DNA from: Anaeramoeba ignava
Lineage: Eukaryota; Metamonada; Anaeramoebidae
DNA: 64,000 nt
Direction: 5' to 3'
NCBI GenBank assembly: GCA_028826165.1
Contig: JAPDFW010000009.1
Span: 26,934 to 90,933 of the forward strand
Each line of letters starts with the position of its first letter. The stretch's first letter is position 1. Under the pieces are notes generated by a model. That model did not search any database. It saw only the letters and a program-made list of their open reading frames with translations, and had not been told where the DNA came from. The position numbers and the translations under genes were made by a program. Positions 1 through 10,324 of this stretch are shown here, one piece after another.

Positions 1-1058
1 TTAAATGCGGATATTTTCATTCAATAATGTTGATTGAAAATGAAAATGAAAATCCAAAAAGAAAACTTTATTCATGTGGAGATTATTCATTTAATGGATT
101 TGGGAAAGATCTAGATGTTTATGAATTTACTGAAATCAAATCATCTTTATTTGAAAATGATGATGATATTCTTGATTTTTCTTGTGGGAATTCACATACT
201 TTGATTTTAACTTCAAAAGGAAAACTGTTCGGATTTGGAAGTAATTTATTTGGTGAATTAGGAAATCGGAACACAATAAATTTTCAATTAATTCCAATTC
301 AAATTGAACTTCCTAAATTAAGATTTAAAGAAGATATTTCCAATTATCATATTTCTTGTGGAGATAATAGATCATTTCTTTATTATTCTCCTTTTTCTTT
401 TTCCAATCTTGAAGAAGATTTGATAAAATTATTTAGAAGAAAAGAATTTTGTGATATTTCATTTAAAACCAGAAAATGGAGAAATAATTAAAGCTCATAA
501 ATTAATATTGAAATATAGATTAAAAATCAAAATCAAAATCAAATTGAAAAACTTCAAGAAATTATTTCAAATAAATCAATTAAAGAATCAAATCAAATAT
601 TTGAAATGATTTATTCAAACAATTCCAAAATAAATCCAAAATTATATTCTGAAATTAAAGAAATTATAAATTCAAATGAAAAAATTGAAGAAACAATGAA
701 AAGAATTTATTTAAATGAAAATGAAAATGAAAATGAAAAAGATTTTATTATTGAAAGAAAAGAAAAACAATATAAATTTCCTAAATTAATATTAATAATG
801 AGAAGTGAATTATATCGAGGAATGTTTTTATCTGTAACTGAAGATAAATCTAATAAAGTTACAGATTATAGTGAATTAAGTAATAAATCATTTCAAATAT
901 TTGAATATTGGATTTATTCAAATCAAATCAAAGAAGAAATTCAAATTACAAACGATATAATTGATGAAATACAAATTGGAATTGATTATTTTCAATTAAA
1001 TCAAACAAATCCAAATTTATTTGATTTATTAATAAATAAATTTAAAAATAAAAATTAA
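1..1058 (+). pseudogene. RCC1-BTB protein, 5'-truncated by the window and frameshifted (copy 1)
   Basis: C-terminal part of an RCC1-repeat protein followed by two BTB-type modules. The reading frame is open from base 3, so the gene starts outside the window. It is closely similar to the intact copy at 1820-3604 from that copy's residue ~252 onward. RCC1-type motifs are visible (SCGDYSFNGF, FGFGSNLFGELGNR). The first BTB-like module (RRKEFCDISF, then HKLIL) is broken by an extra A at 471 that leads to a TAA at 489-491; two extra A residues near 522-526 restore the original frame, and the second BTB module (KFPKLILIMRSELYRGMFLS) reads to TAA at 1056-1058. The last codons merge into an AAAATY hexanucleotide tract. 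It may be a decaying duplicate or an intact gene with consensus errors; the intact neighbour makes decay plausible. Confidence 0.8.
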
Positions 1059-1795
1059 AAATTAAAATTAAAATTAAAATCAAAATCAAAAATCAAAATC
1101 AAAATCAAAATTAAAATTAAAATTAAAAATTAAAATCAAAATCAAAATTAAAATTAAAATTAAAATCAAAATCAAAATTAAAATCAAAATCAAAATTAAA
1201 ATTAAAATTAAAATCAAAATTAAAATTAAAATTAAAAATTAAAATTAAAATTAAAAAAATCAAAATTAAAATTAAAATTAAAATTAAAATTAAAATTAAA
1301 ATCAAAATCAAAATTAAAATTAAAATTAAAATTAAAATTAAAATTAAAATTTAAAATTAAAATTAAAATTAAAAATTAAAATTAAAATTAAAAAAAAATT
1401 AAAATTAAAATTAAAATTAAAATTAAAATCAAAATCAAAATCAATATTAAAAATCAAAATCAAAATTAAAATCAAAATCAAAATTAAAATTAAAATTAAA
1501 ATTAAAATTAAAATTAAAATCAAAATCAAAATTAAAATTAAAATCAAAATCAAAATCAAAATTAAAATCAAAATCAAAATCAAAATCAAAATCAAAATTA
1601 AAATCAAAATTAAAATTAAAATTAAATTTAAAATTAAAATTAAAATTAAAATCAAAATTAAAATTAAAATCAAAATTAAAATTAAAATTAAAATTAAAAT
1701 TAAAATTAAAATTAAAATTAAAATTAAAATCAAAATCAAAATTAAAATTAAAATCAAAATTAAAATTAAAATCAAAATAAAAATTCCAAAATCAT
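1059..1795. repeat. AAAATT/AAAATC hexanucleotide array
   Basis: About 740 bp of tandem 6-mers AAAATT and AAAATC with occasional slips. It begins inside the final Asn/Lys codons of RCC1-BTB copy 1 and stops just before the T-rich promoter of copy 2. The long Ile-Leu and Asn-Phe reading frames on either strand are products of the repeat and not genes. The same hexamer follows the RCC1-BTB family at 8131-8265 and 59620-59985. Confidence 0.95.
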
Positions 1796-1819
1796 TTTTT
1801 CATTTTTTTCTTTTCAAAA
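1790..1819 (+). promoter_or_regulatory. T-rich start-proximal element with TCATTTTTT
   Basis: Two TCATTTTT cores (near 1792 and 1800) are followed by a T/C tract and CAAAA directly before the ATG at 1820. The same arrangement precedes most genes in the window. It probably marks the core promoter or transcription start (inference); no TATA box with a fixed spacing is evident. Confidence 0.6.
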
Positions 1820-3604
1820 ATGAATGATTGTTTATTTTTTGGAAGAAATAAAAATTCAATTCTTATCAAGAATAAACCAGATTCAATAGCAAAACCAACT
1901 CAATTTAAATTTGAAAATGAAAATGAAAATGAAAATGAAAATGAAAAAGAAATTAAACAAATTTCATCAGGTCTTTATTCAACAATTTTCCTTTTTGAAA
2001 ATGGAAAAGCAATAGAATATTTAAAAGAAAATGATTCAAATCAAAATCCTGAAAAAATCCAAATTGAAGAAAATATTCAAAAAGTAACTGTTGGTTATGC
2101 AAATGAAGCTATTTTAACAATAGAAGGAAATGTATTTGCCAAAGGATATGATATTAATCCAAATAATCCAAATAAATTTATCAATATTTCATCATTAATT
2201 GAAGATAAAAATGATAAAATAATTCAAGATGTTATTTCTGGAATATATTCGATTTACTTATTAACTTCAAATCAAAATGCTTATGGAATTGGTTCAAATC
2301 AATTTGGTCAACTTGGTTTCGATTCTGAAACACTTCAAGAAACAGAAAAACCAATTTTAATGATGAAAAATGTTTCTAAAATATTTTCAGGAAATTCTTC
2401 AGATTCTGTTTTTCTTTTAAATCCAAATCAAGAATTATTTGGATGCGGATATAATCAATATGTTCAACTCGGATTAGGAGAATTAGTAAAAGAAACAAAA
2501 ATTCAAAAATTAACCAAAATCCAAAATATTCCAAAAGGCAAAATAATTGATATTCAATGTGGGTTTTATCATTCAATAATGTTGATTGAAAATGAAAATG
2601 AAAATCAAAATGAAAATCCAAAAAGAAAACTTTATTCATGTGGGCATTATCAATATAATGGACTTGACACAAATGTCTATGAATTTACTGAAATCAAATC
2701 ATCTTTATTTGAAAATGATGATAATATTATTGATATTTCTTGTGGTGATGATTATACTTTGATTTTAACATCCAAATCAAAACTAATAGGATTTGGAAGT
2801 AATTATTTTGGTCAATTAGGAAATCGGAACACAATAAATTTTCAATTAATTCCAATTCAAATTGAACTTCCTAAATTAAGATTTAATGAAAATATTTCCA
2901 ATTATCATATTTCTTGTGGATATGATAAATCATTTCTTTATTATTCTCCTCCTTCTTTTTCCAATCTTGAAGAAGATTTGATAAAATTATTTAGAAGAAA
3001 AGAATTTTGTGATATTTCATTTAAAACCGAAAATGGAGAAATAATCAAAGCTCATAAATTAATATTGAAATATAGATTAAATCAAAATCAAAATGAAATT
3101 GAAAAACTTCAAGAAATTATTTCAAATAAATCAATTAAAGAATCAAATCAAATATTTGAAATGATTTATTCAAACAGAATAATAAATCCAAAATTATATT
3201 CTGAAATTAAAGAAATTATAAATTCAAATGAAAAAATTGAAGAAACAATGAAAAGAATTTATTTAAATGAAAATGAAAATGAAAAAGATTTTATAATTGA
3301 AAGAAAAGAAAAACAATATAAATTTCCAAAATTAATATTAATAATGAGAAGTGAATTATATCGAGGAATGTTTTTATCTGTAACAAATGATACATCTAAT
3401 AAAGTTACAGATTATAGTGAATTAAGTAATAAATCATTTCAAATATTTGAATATTGGATTTATTCAAATCAAATTAAAGATGAAATTCAAATTACAAAAG
3501 AAATTATTAATGAAATTGAAATTGGAATTGATTATTTTCAAATAAATCAAACAAATCCAAATTTATTTGATTTATTAATTAACAAATTTAATAATCAAAA
3601 TTAA
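1820..3604 (+). CDS. RCC1-repeat protein with C-terminal tandem BTB modules (copy 2, intact)
   Basis: Single-exon gene of 594 residues and the only full-length uninterrupted member of this family here. RCC1-type blade motifs occur near residues 155 (YGIGSNQFGQLGF), 207 (FGCGYNQYVQLGLG), 271 (YSCGHYQYNGL) and 323 (IGFGSNYFGQLGN), giving an apparently incomplete or divergent propeller. Two BTB-like modules follow: one near 385-415 (RRKEFCDISF, HKLILKYRL) and one near 485-560 (KDFIIERKEKQ, KLILIMRSELYRGMFLS, then an SFQIFEYWIYS helix). RCC1 propellers bind protein partners and BTB domains dimerise and can recruit CUL3; an adaptor role is inference. The ATG at 1820 was chosen because the T-rich start element ends just before it. 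Asn-Glu runs occur near residues 33-43 and 255-262. Confidence 0.9.
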   Translation: MNDCLFFGRNKNSILIKNKPDSIAKPTQFKFENENENENENEKEIKQISSGLYSTIFLFENGKAIEYLKENDSNQNPEKIQIEENIQKVTVGYANEAILTIEGNVFAKGYDINPNNPNKFINISSLIEDKNDKIIQDVISGIYSIYLLTSNQNAYGIGSNQFGQLGFDSETLQETEKPILMMKNVSKIFSGNSSDSVFLLNPNQELFGCGYNQYVQLGLGELVKETKIQKLTKIQNIPKGKIIDIQCGFYHSIMLIENENENQNENPKRKLYSCGHYQYNGLDTNVYEFTEIKSSLFENDDNIIDISCGDDYTLILTSKSKLIGFGSNYFGQLGNRNTINFQLIPIQIELPKLRFNENISNYHISCGYDKSFLYYSPPSFSNLEEDLIKLFRRKEFCDISFKTENGEIIKAHKLILKYRLNQNQNEIEKLQEIISNKSIKESNQIFEMIYSNRIINPKLYSEIKEIINSNEKIEETMKRIYLNENENEKDFIIERKEKQYKFPKLILIMRSELYRGMFLSVTNDTSNKVTDYSELSNKSFQIFEYWIYSNQIKDEIQITKEIINEIEIGIDYFQINQTNPNLFDLLINKFNNQN

Positions 3605-3607
3605 TAA

Positions 3608-4440
3608 AGAAAATAAGAATAAGTTTAATTTAATATTTAATTTATAAATTAATTTAAAAATATAATTTAATATTTAATTTTATTATTAAAATAATAATTT
3701 ATTGTTTTAGATTTAAATATTTTATTATTTAAATCTAAAACATATAAATATAAAAAATAAGAATAGATTTAATTTAATATCTAATTTATAAATTAATTTA
3801 AAAATATAATTTAATATTTAATTTTATTATTAAAATAATAATTTAATGTTTTAGATTTAAATATTTTATTATTTAAATCTAAACATATAAATATAAAAAT
3901 AAGAATAGATTTAATTTAATATTTAATTTATAAATTAATTTAAAAATATAATTTAATATTTAATTTTATTATTAAAATAATAATTTAATGTTTTAGATTT
4001 AAATATTTTATTATTTAAATCTAACATATAAATATAAAAATGAAAATAGATTTAATTTAATATTTAATTTATAAATTAATTTAAAAATATAATTTAATAT
4101 TTAATTTTATTATTAAAATAATAATTTATTGTTTTAGATTTAAATATTTTATTATCAAATATTTAACATATAAATATAAAAATGGGAATAAGTTTAATTT
4201 AATATTTAATTTATAAATTAATTTAAAAATATAATTTAATATTTAATTTTATGTTTAAAATAATAATTTAATGTTTTAGATTTAAATATTTTATTATTTA
4301 AATATTTAACATATAAATATAAAAATAAGAATAGATTTAATTTAATATTTAATTTATAAATTAATTTAAAAATATAATTTAATATTTAATTTTATTGTTT
4401 AAAATAATAATTTAATGTTTTAGATTTAAATATTTTATTA
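3608..4440. repeat. About six tandem copies of a ~142-bp unit with an internal palindrome
   Basis: The phrase (A)TAAGAATAGATTTAATTT recurs near 3619, 3763, 3905, 4046, 4188 and 4331, a spacing of 141-144 bp. Most copies contain an imperfect inverted repeat, TTTTAGATTTAAATA and its complement around TTTTA, that could form a hairpin. The last copy is shortened. No open reading frame or gene is seen. Confidence 0.9.
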
Positions 4441-4851
4441 TTTAAAAATATTTTGAAAATTGATTTTTTTGAAATTAAAATTTTATCTTTTTTTTTGAAT
4501 TAAATTGAATTAATATTAATTTGGAAATTTGTTTTAAAATTTAAATTTATTAATAATTTTTAAATTCCAAAAAAAAAAATTAAATTAAAAATTAAATTAA
4601 AATAATTTTCCTTTTTTTTTAATAATAAAAATTAATAAAAAATAATAATTTATTAATAAATTAATTTAAAATAATAAATTAAAAAGAAAATTAAATTAAT
4701 TATTAATTTAAATTTATTCTTATTTTTTATATTTTTATTTATTTTCAAAATCCACTTTTTTTATTCATTTTTTAAATTTTTTTTTTTCATTTTTTTCCTT
4801 TTTTTTAAAAACAAAAACACAAAAACAAAAACACAAAAAACAAAAAACAAA
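4441..4851 (+). promoter_or_regulatory. AT-rich spacer and 5' flank of the BTB-TLDc gene
   Basis: No gene is seen. The distal part is AT-rich and weakly repetitive. From about 4755 a T-rich stretch carries TCATTTTTT cores (near 4764 and 4787), followed by an AC-containing leader of about 45 nt (AAAACACAAAAAC repeats) directly before the ATG at 4852. The leader is probably the 5' UTR (inference). Confidence 0.5.
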
Positions 4852-6549
4852 ATGGATAATAATAATAATAACCAAATTGAAAATGCAAATCAAAATCAAA
4901 ATGAAAATGAAATGAAAAATTTAGAAAAAAAAGTAACAAAAAATTTAATTAAAGATTATTCAAACCTTTTAAATGGAAATTCATTTAAAGATTTTTCAAT
5001 TTTTGTTGAGAATAAATCAAATCCTTTTGAAATTAAAGTTCATAAATCAATTTTATCTTCAAGATCTCCTTTTTTTAATGAGTCATTAAGACAAGAATCT
5101 CTTTCTATTTCTTTAAATCAATTTAATAAAAAAGAAATGGAATCAATTTTGAGTTATATTTATTATGGAAATATTTCTTTTGAGAATCAAGAAAATCTTC
5201 TTCAATTATTGGAAATTTCAATTTATTTTAAATTAAATTTATTGAAAGAAATTATTCAAAAAAAAATTTTAAATTCAATTAATTATTCAAATTTTTTCCA
5301 ATTTTTATTCCAAAATCGAAATTTAAATTCAAATGAAATTGAAATAAAATGTTTTGAATTAATAAATCAAAATTTTTCCCAAATTCAAAATAATGAGAAT
5401 TTATTCAATTTAACTAAAGAAGAAATTATCAAATTTATTCAATTTAAACAAGAAAAAAAAGAAATTTTTCAATTTGATTTTTTTCAATTTTTAAATAATT
5501 GGATTGAAAAAAGAAATCAAAGATTAAAAGGAAAGAAAGAAAAAGAAAAAGAAAAAGAAAAGGGAATTGAAAAGAAAAGATTATTTCATTCTTTTTTTTC
5601 ATTATTTGATAAAGATTCAATTTCAAAACAAGATTTTGATAAATTAAAACAATTTGATTTTTTTCCTAAATCTTTTTTAGTTGATATTCAAAACAAAGTT
5701 ATTCAAGATAATCAAAAAGAAATTGAAAAGAAAGAGAAAGAAAATCAACAAATGAAAATTGAAATTGAAGATAAAAACAAAGAAAATCAAAAACAAAAAC
5801 AAGAAATTGAAGAGAAATGGAAGAAAGAAATTGAGAATAAAGAGAAAGAAAATCAACAAATGAAAATTGAAATTGAAGAGAAATGGAAGAAAGAAGTTGA
5901 AGAGAAAAACAAAGAAATTGAAGATAAATGGAAGAAAGAAGTTGAAGAACTTAAATCCAAATTTGAATTAATGGAATTACAAAAGATTTTTTCAGATTCA
6001 GAAATTGTGAAAGATATTGAATATGTTAAGAAATTACAAGAATGGATAAATGATAATGATTTTTTTTCTAAAATGAAAAAAGGATTTTCAGCAAAAAGAG
6101 ATGGTTTTAATTCTCAAAATTGGCATAAAGCAGTTGATGGGAAAGGAAAAACATTAGTTATTATCAAAACAAAAGATAATTTTATTTTTGGAGGTTTTAC
6201 TCAAGTTGGATTTAAACATTCACAATATGGAGAAAACATTCATGACTCAAATGCATTTATTTTTTCATTAAGAAATGATAAAGGGGATAGAATACCTGCA
6301 AAGTTTACAATTCAAAAAGGTCAAGAAGGTTATGCAATTTATTCTTATTTAAGTTATGGTCCAATATTTGGTAATGGTAGTGGACATGATTTTCTATTAA
6401 GTTCTAATTTACAACCTGGTGATTCAAATTTTGGTTGTAGTTATAATCTACCTAATGGAATTACTTATAATACAGATTCAGGTAGAAGTTATTTAGCTGG
6501 TTCTGAAAATAAATGGGTTGTTGATGAAGTTGAAACTTATTTCATTTAA
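4852..6549 (+). CDS. BTB-BACK-coiled-coil-TLDc domain protein
   Basis: Single exon, 565 residues. A BTB domain lies at about 35-135 (SFKDFSIFV, KVHKSILSSRSPFF, LSYIYYGNI) and a BACK-like helical region continues to about 250. A highly charged coiled coil with EKENQQMKIEIE-type repeats occupies about 280-395. A C-terminal TLDc domain at about 395-565 shows FFSKMKKGFSAKRDGF, GKTLVIIKTKDNFIFGGFTQ, DSNAFIFSLRND and the terminal WVVDEVETYFI. TLDc domains are known from oxidation-resistance and V-ATPase-associated proteins; this BTB-TLDc arrangement suggests an adaptor, but its partner is unknown. A paralogue without the long coiled coil lies at 56348-57778 (-). Asn-rich N-terminus. Confidence 0.9.
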   Translation: MDNNNNNQIENANQNQNENEMKNLEKKVTKNLIKDYSNLLNGNSFKDFSIFVENKSNPFEIKVHKSILSSRSPFFNESLRQESLSISLNQFNKKEMESILSYIYYGNISFENQENLLQLLEISIYFKLNLLKEIIQKKILNSINYSNFFQFLFQNRNLNSNEIEIKCFELINQNFSQIQNNENLFNLTKEEIIKFIQFKQEKKEIFQFDFFQFLNNWIEKRNQRLKGKKEKEKEKEKGIEKKRLFHSFFSLFDKDSISKQDFDKLKQFDFFPKSFLVDIQNKVIQDNQKEIEKKEKENQQMKIEIEDKNKENQKQKQEIEEKWKKEIENKEKENQQMKIEIEEKWKKEVEEKNKEIEDKWKKEVEELKSKFELMELQKIFSDSEIVKDIEYVKKLQEWINDNDFFSKMKKGFSAKRDGFNSQNWHKAVDGKGKTLVIIKTKDNFIFGGFTQVGFKHSQYGENIHDSNAFIFSLRNDKGDRIPAKFTIQKGQEGYAIYSYLSYGPIFGNGSGHDFLLSSNLQPGDSNFGCSYNLPNGITYNTDSGRSYLAGSENKWVVDEVETYFI

Positions 6550-7022
6550 AAATTAATTAATAATAAGAAAATCAAACTTTTTTTTTTTAATTTTTTTTTT
6601 CAAAATTTAATTCAATTTTAATTTACTTTTAATCAAATTAATTTCTTCAAAATAATAAATAAGAAACAAATTTTAATTTTAAATAATTTAATTTTAATTT
6701 AAAATATTTATTAAAAATTTAATTAATAAAAAATAATCCAAAAAAAAAAATAATAAATTTTAAAAAATTGAATATTTTTAATATTATAAATAAAAATAAA
6801 AATTGAAAATAGAAATTAATAATAATTAAATTTAAATTCATTAATTAAAATATTAAAATAAAAAAAATCAAATAAAATTTATTATTAATTAATATTTAAA
6901 TATTAATAAATTATAATCAAAATCAAAAATAGAATAATTAGTAAATTATTTTTAGAAAGTTTATCTTATTCAATCATGTTAAATTCAATTTATTTAAAAT
7001 TTTTTAATTTTTTAATTTTATT
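6550..7022. other. AT-rich intergenic spacer
   Basis: The sequence is above roughly 85% A+T with poly(T) right after the TLDc gene. No gene, RNA or clear repeat unit is recognised. Confidence 0.6.
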
Positions 7023-7516
7023 TTTTAATATATTTTATTATAATTAAAATTGGAATAATAAATAATCAAAAATATTAATTTATAATAAATAAAAATATTA
7101 TATTCAAATTAAAATAAAATAAATTTAAATTAAATTATTATTAAATATTATTAAAATTAAATATATATCTTTATTAAAATATTTATTCCACTTTTTAATA
7201 TATTTTATTATAATTAAAATTGGAATAATAAATAATCAAAAATATTAATATAATAAATAAAAACATTATTCCAAATTAAAATAAAATAAATTTAAATTAA
7301 ATTATTATTAATTATTATTAAAATTAAATATATATATTTATTAAAATATTTATTCCACTTTTTAATATATTTATTATAATTAAAATTGGAATAATAAATA
7401 ATTAAAAATATTAATATAATAAATAAAAATATTAAATTAAATTAAAATAAAATAAATTTAAATTAAATTATTATTAAATATTATTAAAATTAGATATATA
7501 TCTTTATTAAAATATT
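7023..7516. repeat. Three tandem copies of a ~170-bp AT-rich unit
   Basis: The block TATTTTATTATAATTAAAAT followed by TGGAATAATAAATAAT recurs near 7031, 7201 and 7369 (spacings about 170 and 168 bp), each ending in a TATATAT-containing stretch and ATATTTATTCCACTT. No coding potential. Confidence 0.85.
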
Positions 7517-7530
7517 TCAATTTTCTTCTC

Positions 7531-7805
7531 AATTTTATTAAATTATTGAGAATAATTTTATATTATTTTAAATAAAGAAATATTAATAAAATATATAAAA
7601 TATAATTAATTTTAAATTTAATTATTTAATATTCTTTATTCCATTTTTGAAATAAATTAATTCAAATATTTTATTAATTTTATTAAATTATTGGGAATAA
7701 TTTTATATTATTTTAAATAAAGAAATATTAATAAAATATATAAAATATAATTAATTTTAAATTTAATTATTTAATATTCTTTATTCCATTTTTGAAATAA
7801 ATTAA
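7531..7805. repeat. Two tandem copies of a ~145-bp unit
   Basis: The unit beginning AATTTTATTAAATTATTG at about 7531 is repeated nearly exactly at about 7676 and ends in CCATTTTTGAAATAAATTAA. The second copy ends at the exact point where the truncated BTB relic begins, so the repeat edge coincides with a breakpoint. Confidence 0.85.
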
Positions 7806-8130
7806 TGAAAAAGATTTTATAATTGAAAGAAAAGAAAAACAATATAAATTTCCAAAATTAATATTAATAATGAGAAGTGAATTATATCGAGGAATGTTTT
7901 TATCTGTAACTGAAGATACATCAAATAAAGTTACAGATTATAGTGAATTAAGTAATAAATCATTTCAAATATTTGAATATTGGATTTATTCAAATCAAAT
8001 TAAAGAAGGAATTCAAATTACACAAGAAATAATTGATGAAATTGAAATTGGAATTGATTATTTTCAATTAAATCAAACAAATCCAAATTTATTTGATTTA
8101 TTAATTAAGAAATTTAATAATCAAAATTAA
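7804..8130 (+). pseudogene. Truncated RCC1-BTB relic (second BTB module only, copy 3)
   Basis: Codons from 7804 encode only the C-terminal ~108 residues of the RCC1-BTB family: EKDFIIERKEKQ, KLILIMRSELYRGMFLS, SFQIFEYWIYSNQIKEG and the terminal NPNLFDLLIKKFNNQN. The RCC1 repeats and first BTB module are absent. The left boundary abuts a ~145-bp repeat unit, with possible short homology at AATGAAAA. An ATG at 7870 could give an 86-residue protein, but no start element precedes it, so it is most likely a duplication remnant. Closest in sequence to copies 2 and 4. Confidence 0.85.
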
Positions 8131-8265
8131 AATTAAAATCAAAATCAAAATTAAAATTAAAATTAAAATTAAATTAAAATTAAAATCAAAATTAAAATCA
8201 ATATCAATATCAATATCAATATCAATATCAATATCAACATCAATATCAAAATCAAAGGAGTAGTT
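8131..8265. repeat. AAAATY hexanucleotide tract passing into ATCAAT 6-mers
   Basis: The stop codon of the BTB relic is formed within the repeat. After AAAATT/AAAATC units the tract changes to about eight ATCAAT units (8198-8245). Confidence 0.9.
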
Positions 8266-8269
8266 TAAC

Positions 8270-8341
8270 CATTTTTTCATTTTTCATTTTTCATTTTTCA
8301 TTTTTTCATTTTTCATTTTTATTTTTCATTTTTTAAAATAA
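8270..8341 (+). promoter_or_regulatory. Start-proximal TCATTTTT cluster before the Kelch-BTB gene
   Basis: Six or more TTTTTCATTTT units occur in tandem, the last about 16 nt before the ATG at 8342. This is the densest example of the element seen before most genes in the window. Confidence 0.65.
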
Positions 8342-10324
8342 ATGAACTGGGAAAAATTATCTTTTGATCATTCTATTCCATGTGCAAGAGGATTTCACTC
8401 GATCGTAAATCGCGAGTTGCAAAGAGAATTAATATTATTTGGGGGAACAAACAACGAACACAGTTTCAATGATTTATGGCGATTCAATTATGAATTTTTG
8501 CGATGGGAAAAAATCAAGGTAGAATCTAAAGAAAAACCATCACCAAGACATTCATGCACAGGAGTGCTTGTGAATGACGACGAGAAATTGCTTATTTTTG
8601 GGGGGTTTACAGGACATTATTCAGGACCATTAAATGATATTTGGATCTTTGATTTCGAATCAAATAAATGGGAAGAAATGATCCAAAAAAACACAGTTTC
8701 AGGACAAAAAGATCACACAACATGTGTGCTTGGAAATAGGGTTTATACGCTTGGAGGAGCACAAAATAATGCGTTTATGAGGGATTTAACAAATAAATTC
8801 CAGTGTTTTGACATCACAACAAAAAAATGGACTGAATTACCCTCTTTTCCTTTTAATATTCGTTGGCACACAATGGTTGCTCATAAAAATCAATTGATTG
8901 TGTTTGGAGGATATGTTAATAGTCAATATTCAAATCAAACTTGGTCGTTTGACATCAAGTTGAATCAATGGATTGAAATCAAGCCCAGTGAGTCGTTTAT
9001 TCCCGAGACGAGGGAAGGACACACTGCGGCTATGGGCCTCGCTTCTGACGCCCAGGATAATATTATGTTTGTTTTTGGAGGTCATAAATACGATCTCTCA
9101 ACTTCAACTCGTTTTTATTTGATGGAATTGCTCGCGCTCGATCTCGAAAGTAAGGCCTGGATTCGCATCAAGGAATCAGGCGATATTTCAGGCAGAAAAG
9201 CGCAGAGCTTGAATATTGTCAAGAACTCGCGGGGTTCGTTTATTATTGTGTTTGGAGGAAGATATCGTGATCCCCAATTGGATTTCCATTATTTTGATGA
9301 GTTTTATATGATGCAGCTCCAGTTTTCTGCATCTTTGCTTCATTTATACGCACGCAAAGAATTGTGCGATCTTGAAATCAAATCAAAAAACGGTGTTTTA
9401 CTTGCGCATCAATTGGTTCTTAAGCTCAGATTGCGCGAGAATTATTCAACTTTTTTAATTCGTTGTTTGGGCGAAACTTGGCAAAATGTTGATATTCAAC
9501 TGAAAAATATTTATGGAAGATATTCAAGCTCAATTCCAAAGGTTTTCGACAACATCCCTTTGAAGAATTTCCAAGACGACATGCTTGTTTTGTTTCGTGA
9601 TTTCGAAGATTCAAAAGATTTCACGATTGTCGTTCAAAAATCCGAAAAGGAAAAAAAAATCCGAGTTCATAAACTCATTCTTGCTGCAAAAAGCGATCTT
9701 TTTCGAGGGATGTTTTTGTCGGTTGTTGATGACGATTCAAACACTGCTCCTGATTTCAGTGGGAGATCATACAAGGCAGTCAAAACACTTGTCAGATTTC
9801 TTTATTTCGAAACTCTTCCATCTTCAACAGATCCTATTGTTGCTGCTGAATTGATTGATGCCAGTTCTTATTATATGCTCAGTAGTTCTTTTCTCAATAT
9901 TCTTTGCTATCAAATTATTCATGAGAATCTTAATTTGCAGAATGTGATCCAAATATTCTCAATTATATCTAAAAAATTATATGTTGATGAAGCTTATTTG
10001 ATAAGAGATGAATGTTTGAATGTTTTTCAGAAGCATTTTAGAGTAATAAATAAAGAGTTTCAGGATTTGTTGAATATTAATGAAGCTATTGAAGTTATTC
10101 AAAGTTTGATTCTTTCTCAAAGTCAATTGAATACTTTATTGAAAAGTTGTGATTCTATTAAAGATGATAATTTTCGAGAAGAAATTAAGAAGGAAGTTGA
10201 GAAATTGATTGAAAAGTCTCGACTTCATTCTACAAAAATAGAATCTCAACCTCAAACAGAATCAGATAATTCTAAGAAAAAAAAGAAAGAAAAGAAGAAA
10301 AAGAAGAAATTTTTCTTTTTTTGA
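8342..10324 (+). CDS. Kelch-repeat protein with C-terminal tandem BTB modules
   Basis: Single exon, 660 residues. Six Kelch blades show the double-glycine hallmark near residues 31 (LILFGGTNN), 84 (LLIFGGFTG), 134 (VYTLGGAQN), 186 (LIVFGGYVN), 243 (MFVFGGHKY) and 301 (IIVFGGRYR). A first BTB-like module follows at about 335-365 (RKELCDLEIKSKNG, LVLKLRL) and a second at about 420-520 (SKDFTIVVQ, RVHKLILAAKSDLFRGMFLS). The layout matches the RCC1-BTB and ankyrin-BTB genes but the sequence is more diverged and less AT-rich, with many CTC/GCG codons around 9000-9250, suggesting an older, better-expressed member. It ends in a Lys-rich tail followed by Phe residues. The inferred role is adaptor or substrate recognition. 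ATG 8342 is the first Met after the start element. Confidence 0.92.
   Translation: MNWEKLSFDHSIPCARGFHSIVNRELQRELILFGGTNNEHSFNDLWRFNYEFLRWEKIKVESKEKPSPRHSCTGVLVNDDEKLLIFGGFTGHYSGPLNDIWIFDFESNKWEEMIQKNTVSGQKDHTTCVLGNRVYTLGGAQNNAFMRDLTNKFQCFDITTKKWTELPSFPFNIRWHTMVAHKNQLIVFGGYVNSQYSNQTWSFDIKLNQWIEIKPSESFIPETREGHTAAMGLASDAQDNIMFVFGGHKYDLSTSTRFYLMELLALDLESKAWIRIKESGDISGRKAQSLNIVKNSRGSFIIVFGGRYRDPQLDFHYFDEFYMMQLQFSASLLHLYARKELCDLEIKSKNGVLLAHQLVLKLRLRENYSTFLIRCLGETWQNVDIQLKNIYGRYSSSIPKVFDNIPLKNFQDDMLVLFRDFEDSKDFTIVVQKSEKEKKIRVHKLILAAKSDLFRGMFLSVVDDDSNTAPDFSGRSYKAVKTLVRFLYFETLPSSTDPIVAAELIDASSYYMLSSSFLNILCYQIIHENLNLQNVIQIFSIISKKLYVDEAYLIRDECLNVFQKHFRVINKEFQDLLNINEAIEVIQSLILSQSQLNTLLKSCDSIKDDNFREEIKKEVEKLIEKSRLHSTKIESQPQTESDNSKKKKKEKKKKKKFFFF

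Noticed and set aside
1123-1775. Ile-Leu and Asn-Phe frames on the minus strand
   Set aside because: Products of the AAAATY hexamer repeat; no complexity, no start element.
8342-10324. Horizontal transfer of the Kelch, mutase, Hsp70 and Arf genes because of higher GC
   Set aside because: All are eukaryotic-type or standard organellar proteins; the mutase carries local-style introns. Higher GC fits constraint or expression level.
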